DNA of 39,817 bases from Tidjanibacter sp. (GCA_017396085.1 JAFQNC010000034.1:1-39817), one strand, 5' to 3'. Counted from the stretch's first letter, positions 1 through 7,263 are shown. Translations and numbers: made by a program. Notes: generated by a model not told the origin, from the letters alone.

Positions 1-103
1 AACATCAATTTAACGCAAGTCTGCATCGCTTAATGCTATTTTATCGAAACTTTTACGATTCCCGTCTATTGAAATTTTACCTCCATAAATCCACAACAAC
101 AAA

Positions 104-146
104 CAAGCCTGCCTAACAAAAAAACTTGTTAGACAGGCTCTTGTTG
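104..146 (-). terminator. Hairpin downstream of PPi-phosphofructokinase gene
   Basis: A 14-nt stem (106-119 with 126-139, one G-U-type mismatch) lies about 60 nt past the stop codon of the phosphofructokinase gene. The run of seven A/T bases sits in the loop side and the tail is only moderately U-rich, so it is a probable but not textbook terminator. Bases 1-100 show no gene I can identify. Confidence 0.5.
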
Positions 147-197
147 TTTGCGGGTGGCGGAGCGAGAACTCCACCACTCGGTGTGCAGTAGCCGAAA

Positions 198-1430
198 CTA
201 CCAGTTGAGAATCTTCTTGAAGTCGTACTCCTCGGGGTGCTCAACATAGGCCTTTGCTGCCTCGTAGTCCTCGGGGGTGATGTAGCAAAGAATGTTGTTC
301 ACGAGGCCTTGGAACTGGTCGCCATCGGGATTAACCAAACGGGGAGGAATCTTGCCGGTGGTGGGGTCCTGAAGGTCTTTGAGGTAGAGCTGGCTAATCT
401 GGCCGTCTTGTGCAACGTAGACCATACAGCCGGTCTTACCTTCGCTGAAGAGTTTGTAGACACCCATACCGAGAGTGGTGCAATACAGCAGGTCGCTTGC
501 AACGGGAGTCTGGCAACGTACCTCGTAGCCAATCTCCACGGGGCGCGATTTAACCTTGATTTTGAGTGCTTTGAGCTTCTTCTCCAAAATCTCGTTGAAC
601 ACGTGAGCCTTCGAAACCTTACCGAGTTCGGGGTGGCCGTGCTCGTCAAAGGTGAAGTTCACACCTGCATTCTTGATTTCCTCCTCGGAGAGGCTGTGGA
701 ACACACCCTCCGACACGATTGCTGCACCGTAGTCCATACCCATAATCTTGCGTTTGATGATGGAGGAGATGGCGAGGTTTACAATCTTGTCGATGGTAAT
801 CTCGGTCTTGTTGAACATCTCGGGGATAACAATCATAGGATAGTGGCAAGCGGCACCAATACCGCAAGCCAAGTGGCCTGCCGAGCGACCCATAGCGGCG
901 AGGATAAACCAGTTGCCGCTGGTGCGAGCGTCCATATATACAGCCCTGCCAATTACGGCACCCTTGTCCATAGCCGACTCATAGCCGAAGGTGGGAGCAC
1001 CTGCGGGCAGAGGAAGGTCGTTGTCGATGGTCTTGGGAACGTGGATGTTGGCAATGGGGTACTGCTTTGCTTCAAGGAATTTGGCAATGCGGTTGGCAGT
1101 CGATGCGGTGTCATCACCACCAACGGTTACCAGCAACTTCACGTTGTTGTCTTGGAAGAACGAAAGGTTAAAATTGTTCTCAAAGTCGGCATCGGTGGGT
1201 TTGAAACGGCTCATCTGAAGATAGGAGCCACCACGGTTGAAGATGTCATCGGCCAAACGATAGTCGATGTCCTCCATACGAGCCTCGGCCTTGAACAGAC
1301 CGCTGTAACCCTCGTGCAAACCGATTACACGAAAACCTTTACCCAAGAAAGTCTTGGCTACCGAGCCCACAACGGTGTTCATACCGGGTGCGGGACCGCC
1401 ACCTGTGAGAATTGCAATTGCTTGTTTCAT
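198..1430 (-). CDS. pfp: Pyrophosphate-dependent 6-phosphofructokinase
   Basis: This cytoplasmic glycolytic enzyme phosphorylates fructose 6-phosphate, and the sequence favours pyrophosphate over ATP as donor. The 410-residue protein opens with the PFK nucleotide/PPi loop (ILTGGGPAPGMN). It carries GGDD at 104-107, where ATP enzymes have GGDG, and PKTIDND at 132-138, where ATP enzymes have PGTIDND. Asp and Lys at these two places are the known signature of PPi-dependent PFKs. An MGR motif follows near residue 180. It is transcribed alone from a TACCTTTG element at 1524-1531, giving a leader of about 90 nt. PPi use fits the PPDK gene at 32.3 kb, which can interconvert PPi and ATP through pyruvate/PEP. 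Function is confident; donor specificity is inferred from the two residues. Confidence 0.93.
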   Translation of the reverse strand: MKQAIAILTGGGPAPGMNTVVGSVAKTFLGKGFRVIGLHEGYSGLFKAEARMEDIDYRLADDIFNRGGSYLQMSRFKPTDADFENNFNLSFFQDNNVKLLVTVGGDDTASTANRIAKFLEAKQYPIANIHVPKTIDNDLPLPAGAPTFGYESAMDKGAVIGRAVYMDARTSGNWFILAAMGRSAGHLACGIGAACHYPMIVIPEMFNKTEITIDKIVNLAISSIIKRKIMGMDYGAAIVSEGVFHSLSEEEIKNAGVNFTFDEHGHPELGKVSKAHVFNEILEKKLKALKIKVKSRPVEIGYEVRCQTPVASDLLYCTTLGMGVYKLFSEGKTGCMVYVAQDGQISQLYLKDLQDPTTGKIPPRLVNPDGDQFQGLVNNILCYITPEDYEAAKAYVEHPEEYDFKKILNW

Positions 1431-1523
1431 AGTGATTTATTTTAAGTGTTGAATTTGTAATGTAGTCCGTTTTTGCTTTTGTGTTGCCTTGCGAGAGTGC
1501 CCACTGGGGTACTCTGCACCCCA

Positions 1524-1531
1524 CAAAGGTA
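1524..1531 (-). promoter_or_regulatory. -7 element of pfp promoter
   Basis: On the minus strand this reads TACCTTTG, matching the Bacteroidetes TAnnTTTG -7 consensus. It lies about 93 nt upstream of the pfp start. No convincing -33 TTTG was seen. Confidence 0.55.
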
Positions 1532-1579
1532 TAAATTATTTCTTAAAAAATTTTAATATTTCCCTTAATTTTGATTTTC

Positions 1580-2188
1580 TCACAACAAGCCTGCTTCGTA
1601 GAGGATGATGATTTGCTCAATGAGTTTGTCCTCGCCCTGCGTGGGGTCGTACTCCTGCTTGAGGTTGGCACGGAAAATCTTGGCTATGGTGTTCCAAAAC
1701 TTGGCGGAGAACTTACCTCTGAAGTCCTCCAGCAGTTGGTAGGAGGTGCGCTCGGTCTCGCGGTCAATGAGTCGTATGAGGATTTTACCCTGCGTGTAGG
1801 TCATATTTTCCAACACGGGGGTGTAGCGCCTGATAATCTCTTTTTCGAGGCTTTTGGTTATGCGCTCGCGCTCCTTCTTGTTGCTCACGGTGTCGAGTTG
1901 AGCGTTGAGGGAGTTGAAGTAGCGGCGTGCGTCAAGGGCGTAGGGGTAGACGGCCTTCACGTTGCGAATGAGCCTGCGGTGTCGCTTGATGTCGCCAATG
2001 CTACGGAAGGCGATGACATCGGAGAGTTGCACAACATAGGTGGTGTCGCCCGTAATTTCGTCTACGGTGGTACCTGCCATATAGCCGCCTCCGTAGCGCG
2101 AGTAGGGCACATAGGTGTGTGTTCGTTGTGCCGAGAGCCCCTGCGCCCCCAGCAACACCATCGCCACTATGATTGCAAACTTTTTCAT
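1580..2188 (-). CDS. DUF4294-family exported protein
   Basis: A 202-residue protein with a cleavable-looking signal peptide (residues 1-20, ending LSAQ). The remainder resembles the DUF4294 family of Bacteroidetes: a short beta-rich segment around residues 25-55, then a highly charged helical region (RHRRLIRNVKAVYPYALDA, KKERERITKSLEKEI) and an acidic C-terminus (QEYDPTQGEDKLIEQ). No catalytic motif is visible and the family has no known function that I can state. It sits between yebC and pfp on the same strand but is separated from both by a terminator or a promoter, so it is probably monocistronic. It is likely periplasmic or envelope-associated, judging only by the signal peptide. Confidence 0.8.
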   Translation of the reverse strand: MKKFAIIVAMVLLGAQGLSAQRTHTYVPYSRYGGGYMAGTTVDEITGDTTYVVQLSDVIAFRSIGDIKRHRRLIRNVKAVYPYALDARRYFNSLNAQLDTVSNKKERERITKSLEKEIIRRYTPVLENMTYTQGKILIRLIDRETERTSYQLLEDFRGKFSAKFWNTIAKIFRANLKQEYDPTQGEDKLIEQIIILYEAGLL

Positions 2189-2242
2189 TTTACGCTGTTA
2201 GCTGTTCGCCATTCGCCGTTTTGATTATAACGCAAAAAAATA

Positions 2243-2288
2243 TTTACTAATTACTCTTTACTAATTACTCTTTACTCTTTACTAATTA
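2243..2288. repeat. AT-rich 14-bp tandem repeat
   Basis: Two perfect copies of TTTACTAATTACTC (2243-2256, 2257-2270) are followed by TTTACTC and TTTACTAATTA. The same motif recurs at 7351-7375 and, inverted, at 15097-15130. It lies between the yebC terminator and the DUF4294 gene. Confidence 0.85.
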
Positions 2289-2311
2289 GCCGCTAGGTGT
2301 TGGCCAAAAAG

Positions 2312-2347
2312 AAAGGAGGGTTCGGATATTGCTCCGAGCCCTCCTTT
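2312..2347 (-). terminator. Intrinsic terminator of yebC
   Basis: A 15-bp stem (2312-2326 with 2333-2347, one G-U pair) with a 6-nt loop. On the minus strand it is followed by TTTCTTTTT. It sits 45 nt past the yebC stop codon. Confidence 0.9.
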
Positions 2348-2392
2348 GTTCATATCCGATTTGTCTTTTTGTCGGGAGCGGTGCGCCTTGCT

Positions 2393-3124
2393 TTACTCGG
2401 CATCGGGCTCCTCGGCCATTGTGGTGTAGACGTTGGTTACATCGTCATCCTCCTCAAGTTTCTCAATGAGTTTGTTGAGAGCCTCACGCTGCTCGGCAGT
2501 AACCTCCTTGGTGTCGGTGGGGATGCGCACGAACTCACCGCTGACGATTTCCATCTGGTGCTCGTCAAGGTAGGACTGAATGGCACCAAAGGCCTCATAT
2601 TTGGCGTAGATGTTGATTACATTGTCGTCATCCACGAACATCTCGGTCAGGTCGAGGTCAATGAGGTCAAGCTCGAGTTCTTCAAGGTCGATGCTCTCCT
2701 TGTTTGCGGTCTTGAACACGCAGAGGTGGTCAAACATAAAGGTTACACTACCACTGGTACCGAGGGTACCGCCACACTTGTTGAAGTAGGAGCGCACGTT
2801 TGCCACGGTACGGGTGGTGTTGTCGGTTGCGGTCTCCACGAGGATGGCCACACCAAAGGGACCATAACCCTCATAGACCATCTCTTTGTAGTCGGTGGTA
2901 TCCTTGCTGATGGCACGTTTGATGGCCCTCTCAACGTTCTCCTTGGGCATATTCTCGGCCTTTGCGTTCTGCAACAGCACGCGCAGACGAGTGTTGCCGG
3001 AGGGGTCGGGACCACCTGCCTTTACTGCGATTTCAATCTCTTTACCAATCTTAGTGAACGTGCGAGCCATATTGCCCCAGCGTTTCAGTTTGCGCGCTTT
3101 GCGATACTCAAAAGCCCTTCCCAT
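2393..3124 (-). CDS. yebC: YebC/PmpR-family protein
   Basis: A 243-residue full-length member of the YebC/PmpR/TACO1 family. The N-terminus (MGRAFEYRKARKLKRWGNMARTFTKIGKEI) and the block AKAENMPKENVERAIKRA are diagnostic, as is the YEGYGPFGVAILVETATDN stretch in the middle domain. Members have long been called transcriptional regulators. More recent work links several, including mitochondrial TACO1, to translation of proline-rich or difficult sequences, so a cytosolic translation-related role is plausible. The acidic tail (EKLEEDDDVTNVYTTMAEEPDAE) is normal. The gene is monocistronic, reading away from the tsaC-like gene, with TACTTTTG at 3174-3181 as likely -7 element and a strong terminator at 2312-2347. 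Confidence 0.93.
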   Translation of the reverse strand: MGRAFEYRKARKLKRWGNMARTFTKIGKEIEIAVKAGGPDPSGNTRLRVLLQNAKAENMPKENVERAIKRAISKDTTDYKEMVYEGYGPFGVAILVETATDNTTRTVANVRSYFNKCGGTLGTSGSVTFMFDHLCVFKTANKESIDLEELELDLIDLDLTEMFVDDDNVINIYAKYEAFGAIQSYLDEHQMEIVSGEFVRIPTDTKEVTAEQREALNKLIEKLEEDDDVTNVYTTMAEEPDAE

Positions 3125-3173
3125 AGTCTGGATGTTGTTATGTGTTTTTAGTTTTACGTTTTATCAAGTGGCG

Positions 3174-3181
3174 CAAAAGTA
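3174..3181 (-). promoter_or_regulatory. -7 element of yebC promoter
   Basis: Reads TACTTTTG on the minus strand, 50 nt upstream of the yebC start. A 34-nt palindromic element (3188-3221) lies immediately upstream, where the -33 region would be. Confidence 0.5.
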
Positions 3182-3187
3182 CAAAAT

Positions 3188-3221
3188 AAAATTGACAAAA
3201 TGAAATTTTGTCTAAAATGCT
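3188..3221. repeat. 34-nt palindromic element, copy 1
   Basis: Arms GACAAAA and TTTTGTC flank a 5-nt centre (TGAAA). The whole 34 nt reappears in opposite orientation at 32178-32211, with only the 5 central bases different. This copy occupies the yebC/tsaC-like intergenic region. Confidence 0.8.
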
Positions 3222-3254
3222 ACTGCTTGTGTGTAATTCTACACCATTTTTTAC

Positions 3255-3262
3255 TACCTTTG
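3255..3262 (+). promoter_or_regulatory. -7 element of tsaC-like gene
   Basis: TACCTTTG matches TAnnTTTG. It lies 33 nt before the proposed ATG at 3296 and rules out upstream in-frame start codons. Confidence 0.6.
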
Positions 3263-3295
3263 CGTGGAGTACGCAAACAAAAAAGAGAGCAACGT

Positions 3296-3859
3296 ATGAT
3301 GCACGAAGAGGTAAACAAGGCTGTGGAGGTGCTGAAGAGGGGAGGGATTATTCTCTATCCCACCGACACCGTGTGGGGTATCGGGTGCGATGCCACCAAT
3401 GCCGAGGCTGTGGAGAAAATCTACGCCCTCAAAGGGTCTGTGAATAAGAAAGGTATGATTGTGCTCCTTGATGAGCCCACCTCCGTGGGTCGCTACATCC
3501 GCCGCGTGCCCGAGGTGGCGTGGGACCTGTTGGAACTCTCCGACAAACCCCTCACGCTCATCCTTGACGGAGCCGTGGGAGTTGCCCCCAACCTCATTCC
3601 CGAGGAGGGCTCCTTGGCGGTGAGAGTTGCCGACCACGAATTTTGCCGCTCGGTGGTGCGCCGCCTGCGCCGTCCGCTGGTGAGCACCTCGGCCAACTTC
3701 TCCGGCGAGCCAACTCCGACCACCTTTGGGGAGATTGCCGAGGGCATAAAAAGTGGGGTAGACCACGTGGTGTCGCCCGCAGTGGAGGGCAAGCCTACCC
3801 GCACAGCCTCCTCAATTATGATACTCCACGAGGATGGAACATTCAAAATTATACGATAA
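3296..3859 (+). CDS. tsaC: YrdC/TsaC-family L-threonylcarbamoyladenylate synthase
   Basis: A protein of about 187 residues spanning one YrdC-like domain, without the C-terminal Sua5 extension. Members make L-threonylcarbamoyl-AMP from threonine, bicarbonate and ATP, the first step of the tRNA t6A modification. Visible family blocks are GGIILYPTDTVWGIGCDA, the KGSVNKKGMIVLL segment, the basic/Arg-containing SLAVRVADHEF, and PLVSTSANFSGEPTPTTFGEI. The start is one of two adjacent ATGs (3296 or 3299). An open frame continues upstream, but the TACCTTTG promoter element at 3255-3262 places transcription start inside it. The gene converges with adk on a shared bidirectional terminator. A YciO-like paralogue role cannot be excluded from sequence alone. 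Confidence 0.88.
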   Translation: MMHEEVNKAVEVLKRGGIILYPTDTVWGIGCDATNAEAVEKIYALKGSVNKKGMIVLLDEPTSVGRYIRRVPEVAWDLLELSDKPLTLILDGAVGVAPNLIPEEGSLAVRVADHEFCRSVVRRLRRPLVSTSANFSGEPTPTTFGEIAEGIKSGVDHVVSPAVEGKPTRTASSIMILHEDGTFKIIR

Positions 3860-3862
3860 ACG

Positions 3863-3906
3863 ACAAAAAAGAGAGAGGGAGTAGCAGTGCTCCCTCTCTC
3901 TTTTTC
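3863..3906. terminator. Bidirectional terminator between tsaC-like gene and adk
   Basis: An 11-bp perfect stem (3871-3881 with 3890-3900) is flanked by an A-run on the left and a T-run on the right, so it can end transcripts arriving from either side. It starts only a few bases after the tsaC-like stop and ends before the adk stop. Confidence 0.9.
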
Positions 3907-3918
3907 TCTACAAAAACT

Positions 3919-4491
3919 CTACAATCGCTCCACGGCTGCACAAAGCCTCTCGAAAATTTCCTCCACCGTGCCCACTCCGTCAATGGCAACGAATTTACCC
4001 TGCTCGGAGTAGTAGTTCTCCACAATTTCCGTCTGCTCCTTGTAGATGCGGATGCGGTTGCCGATGACCTCCTCGTTTGCATCGTCTGCACGGCCGCTGA
4101 CCTCGCCACGAAGCAACAATCTTTTGATGAGTTCCTCATCCGGAACACGCAGCGAAAGCATCACATCAACCTTCTGGCCGCACTCCGCCAACATCACGTC
4201 AAATTGCTCAGCCTGATAGGTGTTGCGAGGAAAACCGTCAAAAATATTGCCCGCTCCGGAGTCGTGTTTGGCGATGTACTCTTTGACAATCTCGATGACC
4301 AACGAATCGGGTGCAAACTCCCCACGAGCGATGTGCTCTTCAACCTGTTTTCCGGCGGGCGTTTGAGCCTTGATTTCGTTGCGAATAACCTGACCTGTTG
4401 AAATGTGATTGAAGCCGTAGCGTTCAACCAACTTCTCGGCCTGAGTGCCCTTTCCTGCACCCGGAGGGCCGAATAAAACTATGTTTTTCAT
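3919..4491 (-). CDS. adk: Adenylate kinase
   Basis: A 190-residue cytosolic enzyme interconverting ATP + AMP and 2 ADP. The P-loop FGPPGAGKGTQ is at 7-17, the AMP-binding ISTGQVIRNEI follows near residue 30, and the DGFPRN motif is at about 84-89. The LID is short (RGEVSGRADDANEEVI) and lacks the four-Cys zinc site of the long form. I chose the ATG at 4491 because the protein begins canonically there (MKNIVLFGPPG). An upstream in-frame ATG at 4548 lies beyond the TATATTTG promoter element at 4517-4524. The gene is divergent from thiL, and the two promoters share about 100 nt. Confidence 0.97.
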   Translation of the reverse strand: MKNIVLFGPPGAGKGTQAEKLVERYGFNHISTGQVIRNEIKAQTPAGKQVEEHIARGEFAPDSLVIEIVKEYIAKHDSGAGNIFDGFPRNTYQAEQFDVMLAECGQKVDVMLSLRVPDEELIKRLLLRGEVSGRADDANEEVIGNRIRIYKEQTEIVENYYSEQGKFVAIDGVGTVEEIFERLCAAVERL

Positions 4492-4516
4492 TAACGCCGA
4501 AATAAATTTTCGAGTG

Positions 4517-4524
4517 CAAATATA
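4517..4524 (-). promoter_or_regulatory. -7 element of adk promoter
   Basis: Reads TATATTTG on the minus strand, leaving a leader of about 20-25 nt before the adk ATG. Confidence 0.6.
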
Positions 4525-4569
4525 CAAAATTATGCCAAATGTGGTCATCCAACCTTAAAAATATTTTAC

Positions 4570-4577
4570 TACCTTTG
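4570..4577 (+). promoter_or_regulatory. -7 element of thiL promoter
   Basis: TACCTTTG, 21 nt upstream of the ATG at 4599. It supports that ATG over the upstream in-frame ATG at 4539. Confidence 0.65.
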
Positions 4578-4598
4578 TCCCAAATTGGCTTTTTTCAA

Positions 4599-5618
4599 AT
4601 GAAACAACTCACACAAATAGCAACTTTGGGCCACTTTGGCCTCATCGAAAGGCTCACTTCGCCCTTCAAAAACACCAACCCAACGACCACTCTCGGGGTG
4701 GGTGATGACGCTGCGGTAATTGATGCGGGCGACCACTACCTGCTCCTCTCCACCGAACTCCTCTTGGAGGGCGTTCACTTCGACCTAACCTATTTCCCCC
4801 TGAAATACCTCGGCTACAAGGCTGCCGTGGCGGGGTGTAGCGACATTGTGGCGATGAACGGCAAGCCCAAGCAGATTACCATTTCCATTGGCGTGTCGGC
4901 CAAGTTTGCGGTGGAACACCTTGAAGAATTGTATGCGGGCGTGCGTAGTGCGTGCGAAGAGTGGGGTGTGGACCTCGTGGGTGGCGACACCGCCGCCTCC
5001 GTCAATGGCCTTGCCATCGGCATCACGGCCGTGGGCGAGGTGGCAAAGGATAGGCTCGCTCGGCGCAGTGGGGCCAAGGAGAACGACTTGGTGTGCATCA
5101 CGGGCGACCTCGGTGCCGCCTATATGGGCCTGCATCTGCTTGAAAGAGAGAAGATTGCTTTTGCGGGCCACGACAACCCACAACCCGACTTCAATGGGCG
5201 TGAGTACATCCTGCGCCGCTGGCTGAAACCCGATTTGAGGGCCGACATTGTGGAAGCACTTGCAGCCGAGGGTATTGTGCCCACCTCGATGATTGACCTC
5301 ACCGATGGCCTTGCCTCGGATGCACTGCAACTCTGCAAGAGTTCGGGCGTGGGCGTGAGGCTCTACTTGGAGCGTATTCCCATCGCTGCCGAAACGAGGG
5401 CTATGGCCGAGGAACTCAATGCCGACCCGATTGTGGCGGTGCTCAATGGTGGCGAGGACTACGAACTGATGTTTACGGTGCCCTTGGAGATGAGGGATAA
5501 GGTGCTGCACTTTGGTGGCGTGGATGTTATCGGCCACGTTACGAAGGCGGGTGCGGTGCTGGTAACCCCCGATGGTGGCGAACTGCCCCTCACAGCCCCC
5601 GGCTTTGAAGGAAATTAG
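4599..5618 (+). CDS. thiL: Thiamine-monophosphate kinase
   Basis: A 339-residue member of the ThiL/AIR-synthase-like ATP-dependent kinase fold, which converts thiamine monophosphate to thiamine diphosphate in the cytosol. The expected metal/nucleotide motifs are all present: GVGDDAAV near residue 35, LLLSTELLLEGVHFD, YKAAVAGCSDIVAMNG, the LVGGDTAAS loop, SMIDLTDGLASD, and VLNGGEDYELMFTVP in the C-terminal half. The start is set by the promoter at 4570-4577 and by the usual short N-terminus (MKQLTQIATLGHFGLIERL). No other thiamine gene is nearby. A small hairpin with a T-run at 5677-5699 probably ends the transcript. Confidence 0.94.
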   Translation: MKQLTQIATLGHFGLIERLTSPFKNTNPTTTLGVGDDAAVIDAGDHYLLLSTELLLEGVHFDLTYFPLKYLGYKAAVAGCSDIVAMNGKPKQITISIGVSAKFAVEHLEELYAGVRSACEEWGVDLVGGDTAASVNGLAIGITAVGEVAKDRLARRSGAKENDLVCITGDLGAAYMGLHLLEREKIAFAGHDNPQPDFNGREYILRRWLKPDLRADIVEALAAEGIVPTSMIDLTDGLASDALQLCKSSGVGVRLYLERIPIAAETRAMAEELNADPIVAVLNGGEDYELMFTVPLEMRDKVLHFGGVDVIGHVTKAGAVLVTPDGGELPLTAPGFEGN

Positions 5619-5676
5619 GAATTATATTTTTTGAAACTACAAAGAAATGTATTGAAGAGCATACTATTGCTGCCGG

Positions 5677-5699
5677 CGTATTTGCATAAATGCGTTTTT
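5677..5699 (+). terminator. Weak terminator after thiL
   Basis: A 7-bp stem (CGTATTT with AAATGCG, one G-U pair) with a 4-nt loop is followed by five Ts. It is short and AT-rich, so only moderately convincing. Confidence 0.45.
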
Positions 5700-5728
5700 G
5701 GGGATGAAAAAGGGAGAAAAAGTAAAAA

Positions 5729-5760
5729 TTTTCAATTCTCAATTTTCAATTCTCAATTTT
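5729..5760. repeat. Tandem TTTTCAATTCTCAA repeat
   Basis: Two perfect adjacent 14-bp copies (5729-5742, 5743-5756) plus TTTT, ending 5 nt before the rpsF -7 element and so overlapping the -33 region of that promoter. Confidence 0.85.
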
Positions 5761-5765
5761 ATTTG

Positions 5766-5773
5766 TATCTTTG
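5766..5773 (+). promoter_or_regulatory. -7 element of rpsF operon promoter
   Basis: TATCTTTG, 50 nt upstream of the rpsF ATG. It probably drives rpsF-rpsR-rplI-rpmE2. Confidence 0.65.
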
Positions 5774-5823
5774 CGCCCGCATTTGGTATGCAAAAACAAC
5801 AATTAACTAATTAACAAAACATT

Positions 5824-6225
5824 ATGAACAATTACGAAACCGTTTTCATTGCTACCCCCGTGTTGTCGGAGGTTCAGCTTGAGGAGCTGTTTGGCAAATT
5901 CCAAGGTGTTATCACCGAGAACGGCGGTCAAATCGTAAATGCAGAGGCTTGGGGTTTGAAAAAACTCGCTTATGCTATCCAGAAGAAGACCACCGGCTAC
6001 TATTTCCTTATCGAGTTCACCGGCGAGGGCAGCCTCATCGAGACACTCGAGAAGCAGTATCGTCGTGATGAGCGCGTGATTCGCTTCCTCTCGTTCCGTC
6101 AGGACAAGGACGCAGTTGCGTACAGCATCAAACGCCGCAACAAACTTGCCGGCAAAGTAACCACCGAGGAGGCTCCCGCAGCAGCCGAGGCAGAAGTTGA
6201 ACCCGTAGCAGTAGAGGAGGCATAA
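5824..6225 (+). CDS. rpsF: 30S ribosomal protein bS6
   Basis: A 133-residue bS6. The N-terminus ([25 protein letters not shown]) and the [34 protein letters not shown] block are diagnostic. An Ala/Glu-rich tail ([20 protein letters not shown]) extends past the conserved fold, as is common in Bacteroidetes. The protein pairs with bS18 on the 30S platform, where in Bacteroidetes these proteins, with bS21, help hide the anti-Shine-Dalgarno end of 16S rRNA. First gene of the four-gene ribosomal operon; no Shine-Dalgarno precedes it. The codons for its C-terminus (GAGGAGGCATAA) contain the AGGAGG site that lies 8 nt before rpsR. Confidence 0.97.
   Translation: MNNYETVFIATPVLSEVQLEELFGKFQGVITENGGQIVNAEAWGLKKLAYAIQKKTTGYYFLIEFTGEGSLIETLEKQYRRDERVIRFLSFRQDKDAVAYSIKRRNKLAGKVTTEEAPAAAEAEVEPVAVEEA
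6215..6220 (+). promoter_or_regulatory. AGGAGG ribosome-binding site of rpsR
   Basis: AGGAGG with an 8-nt spacer to the rpsR ATG at 6229, inside the last codons of rpsF. Such sites are rare among the other genes of this window. Confidence 0.7.
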
Positions 6226-6228
6226 ACT

Positions 6229-6507
6229 ATGGCAGCACCTGTAAAAAACGATAGCGAAATCCGCTACCTGAATCCAGTCGCAGTAGACGTTAAGAAGAAA
6301 AAATATTGCCGTTTCAAAAAGAGCGGTATCAAGTACATCGACTATAAGGATGGCGAGTTCTTGAAAAAGTTCCTCAACGAGCAGGGTAAGATTCTTCCCC
6401 GCCGTTTGACCGGTACTTCGCAGAAATACCAGAAGAAAGTGGCTCAGGCTGTTAAGCGTGCACGTCACCTTGCAATCCTGCCCTTTGTAACCGATTTGAT
6501 GAAATAA
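6229..6507 (+). CDS. rpsR: 30S ribosomal protein bS18
   Basis: A 92-residue bS18, recognised by [20 protein letters not shown], the [39 protein letters not shown] core and a standard C-terminus. It binds the 30S platform as a heterodimer with bS6. It starts 3 nt after the rpsF stop and is preceded by a strong AGGAGG at ideal spacing, so it could be translated by reinitiation, by SD recognition, or both. The first 18 residues ([17 protein letters not shown]) form a short N-terminal extension. Confidence 0.97.
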   Translation: MAAPVKNDSEIRYLNPVAVDVKKKKYCRFKKSGIKYIDYKDGEFLKKFLNEQGKILPRRLTGTSQKYQKKVAQAVKRARHLAILPFVTDLMK

Positions 6508-6513
6508 TTAGAG

Positions 6514-6520
6514 AAGGAGG
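6514..6520 (+). promoter_or_regulatory. AAGGAGG ribosome-binding site of rplI
   Basis: A near-perfect anti-SD complement with an 8-nt spacer to the ATG at 6529, the same geometry as at rpsR. Confidence 0.75.
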
Positions 6521-6528
6521 ACAACACT

Positions 6529-6966
6529 ATGCAGGTAATTCTTATTAAAGACGTTGAGAAATTGGGTTACGCTAACGACATCGTAGACGTAAAACCCGGC
6601 TATGCAAACAACTACCTTCTTCCTCAGGGCTACGCAAAGGTAGCAACCGAGTCGGCAAAGAAAGTATTGGCAGAGAACCTTCGCCAGAGGGCTCACAAGG
6701 ATGCAAAAATCCTTGCTGATGCACAGGCTTTGGCAGAGAAGATTGAGAACCTTCAGTTCACCCTCACCGCAAAGGCAGAGGAGGAGAAAATCTTCGGTAG
6801 CATCACTTCGGCAGACCTTGCAGCTGCTTTGGCAGAGAAGGGTATCGAGGTTGACCGCAAGACCATCACTCTCGATGCAGTGAAGACTCTTGGTGAGTAT
6901 GAGGCAACCGTTAAACTCCACAAGGAGGTTAAAGCAACCGTTCACTTCTCGGTTGTAGCAGAGTAA
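6529..6966 (+). CDS. rplI: 50S ribosomal protein bL9
   Basis: A 145-residue bL9. The N-terminal RNA-binding domain ([36 protein letters not shown]) is canonical. The long connecting helix is rich in Lys, Glu and Ala ([33 protein letters not shown]), and the C-terminal domain contains [14 protein letters not shown]. It lies 21 nt after rpsR in the usual Bacteroidetes order. Codons resemble those of highly expressed genes, with few rare ones. Confidence 0.97.
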   Translation: MQVILIKDVEKLGYANDIVDVKPGYANNYLLPQGYAKVATESAKKVLAENLRQRAHKDAKILADAQALAEKIENLQFTLTAKAEEEKIFGSITSADLAAALAEKGIEVDRKTITLDAVKTLGEYEATVKLHKEVKATVHFSVVAE

Positions 6967-6988
6967 CTTTTTAATACAAGACAAAGAG

Positions 6989-7240
6989 ATGAAAAAAGAT
7001 ATCCATCCTAAGAACTATCGTATCGTTGCATTCAAGGATATGTCCAACGATCACGTATTTCTCTGCCGCTCGGCAGTGAACACCAAAGAGACTTTGGTTG
7101 TTGACGGTGTTGAGTATCCCGTTTACAAAATGGAGATTTCGAACACTTCGCACCCCTTCTACACCGGTAAGATGAAACTTGTTGATACCGCTGGTCGTGT
7201 TGATAAGTTTATGCAGCGTTACGCTCGTTACAGGAAGTAA
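6989..7240 (+). CDS. rpmE2: 50S ribosomal protein bL31, type B (zinc-free)
   Basis: An 83-residue type B bL31 ([21 protein letters not shown], then [27 protein letters not shown]). The zinc ribbon CxxC pairs of type A are absent: the only Cys is in FLCRSAV, so this is the zinc-independent form. It is 22 nt after rplI and ends at a strong intrinsic terminator. Finding it inside the rpsF-rpsR-rplI operon, rather than next to zinc-uptake genes, suggests it is the standard bL31 of this organism, not a zinc-starvation replacement. That last point is inference, because the rest of the genome is not visible. Confidence 0.95.
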   Translation: MKKDIHPKNYRIVAFKDMSNDHVFLCRSAVNTKETLVVDGVEYPVYKMEISNTSHPFYTGKMKLVDTAGRVDKFMQRYARYRK

Positions 7241-7263
7241 TTTCTTGTTGGACGGTGTAAACC

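Noticed and set aside
1..100. Short open stretch on the minus strand ending ...SDADLR near base 24
   Set aside because: It passes through the hairpin after pfp, has no start codon of its own after that hairpin and matches nothing I know. Too little sequence to call a gene.
237..1445. 402-codon open frame antisense to pfp
   Set aside because: It mirrors a well-conserved phosphofructokinase and has no credible start context or protein features.
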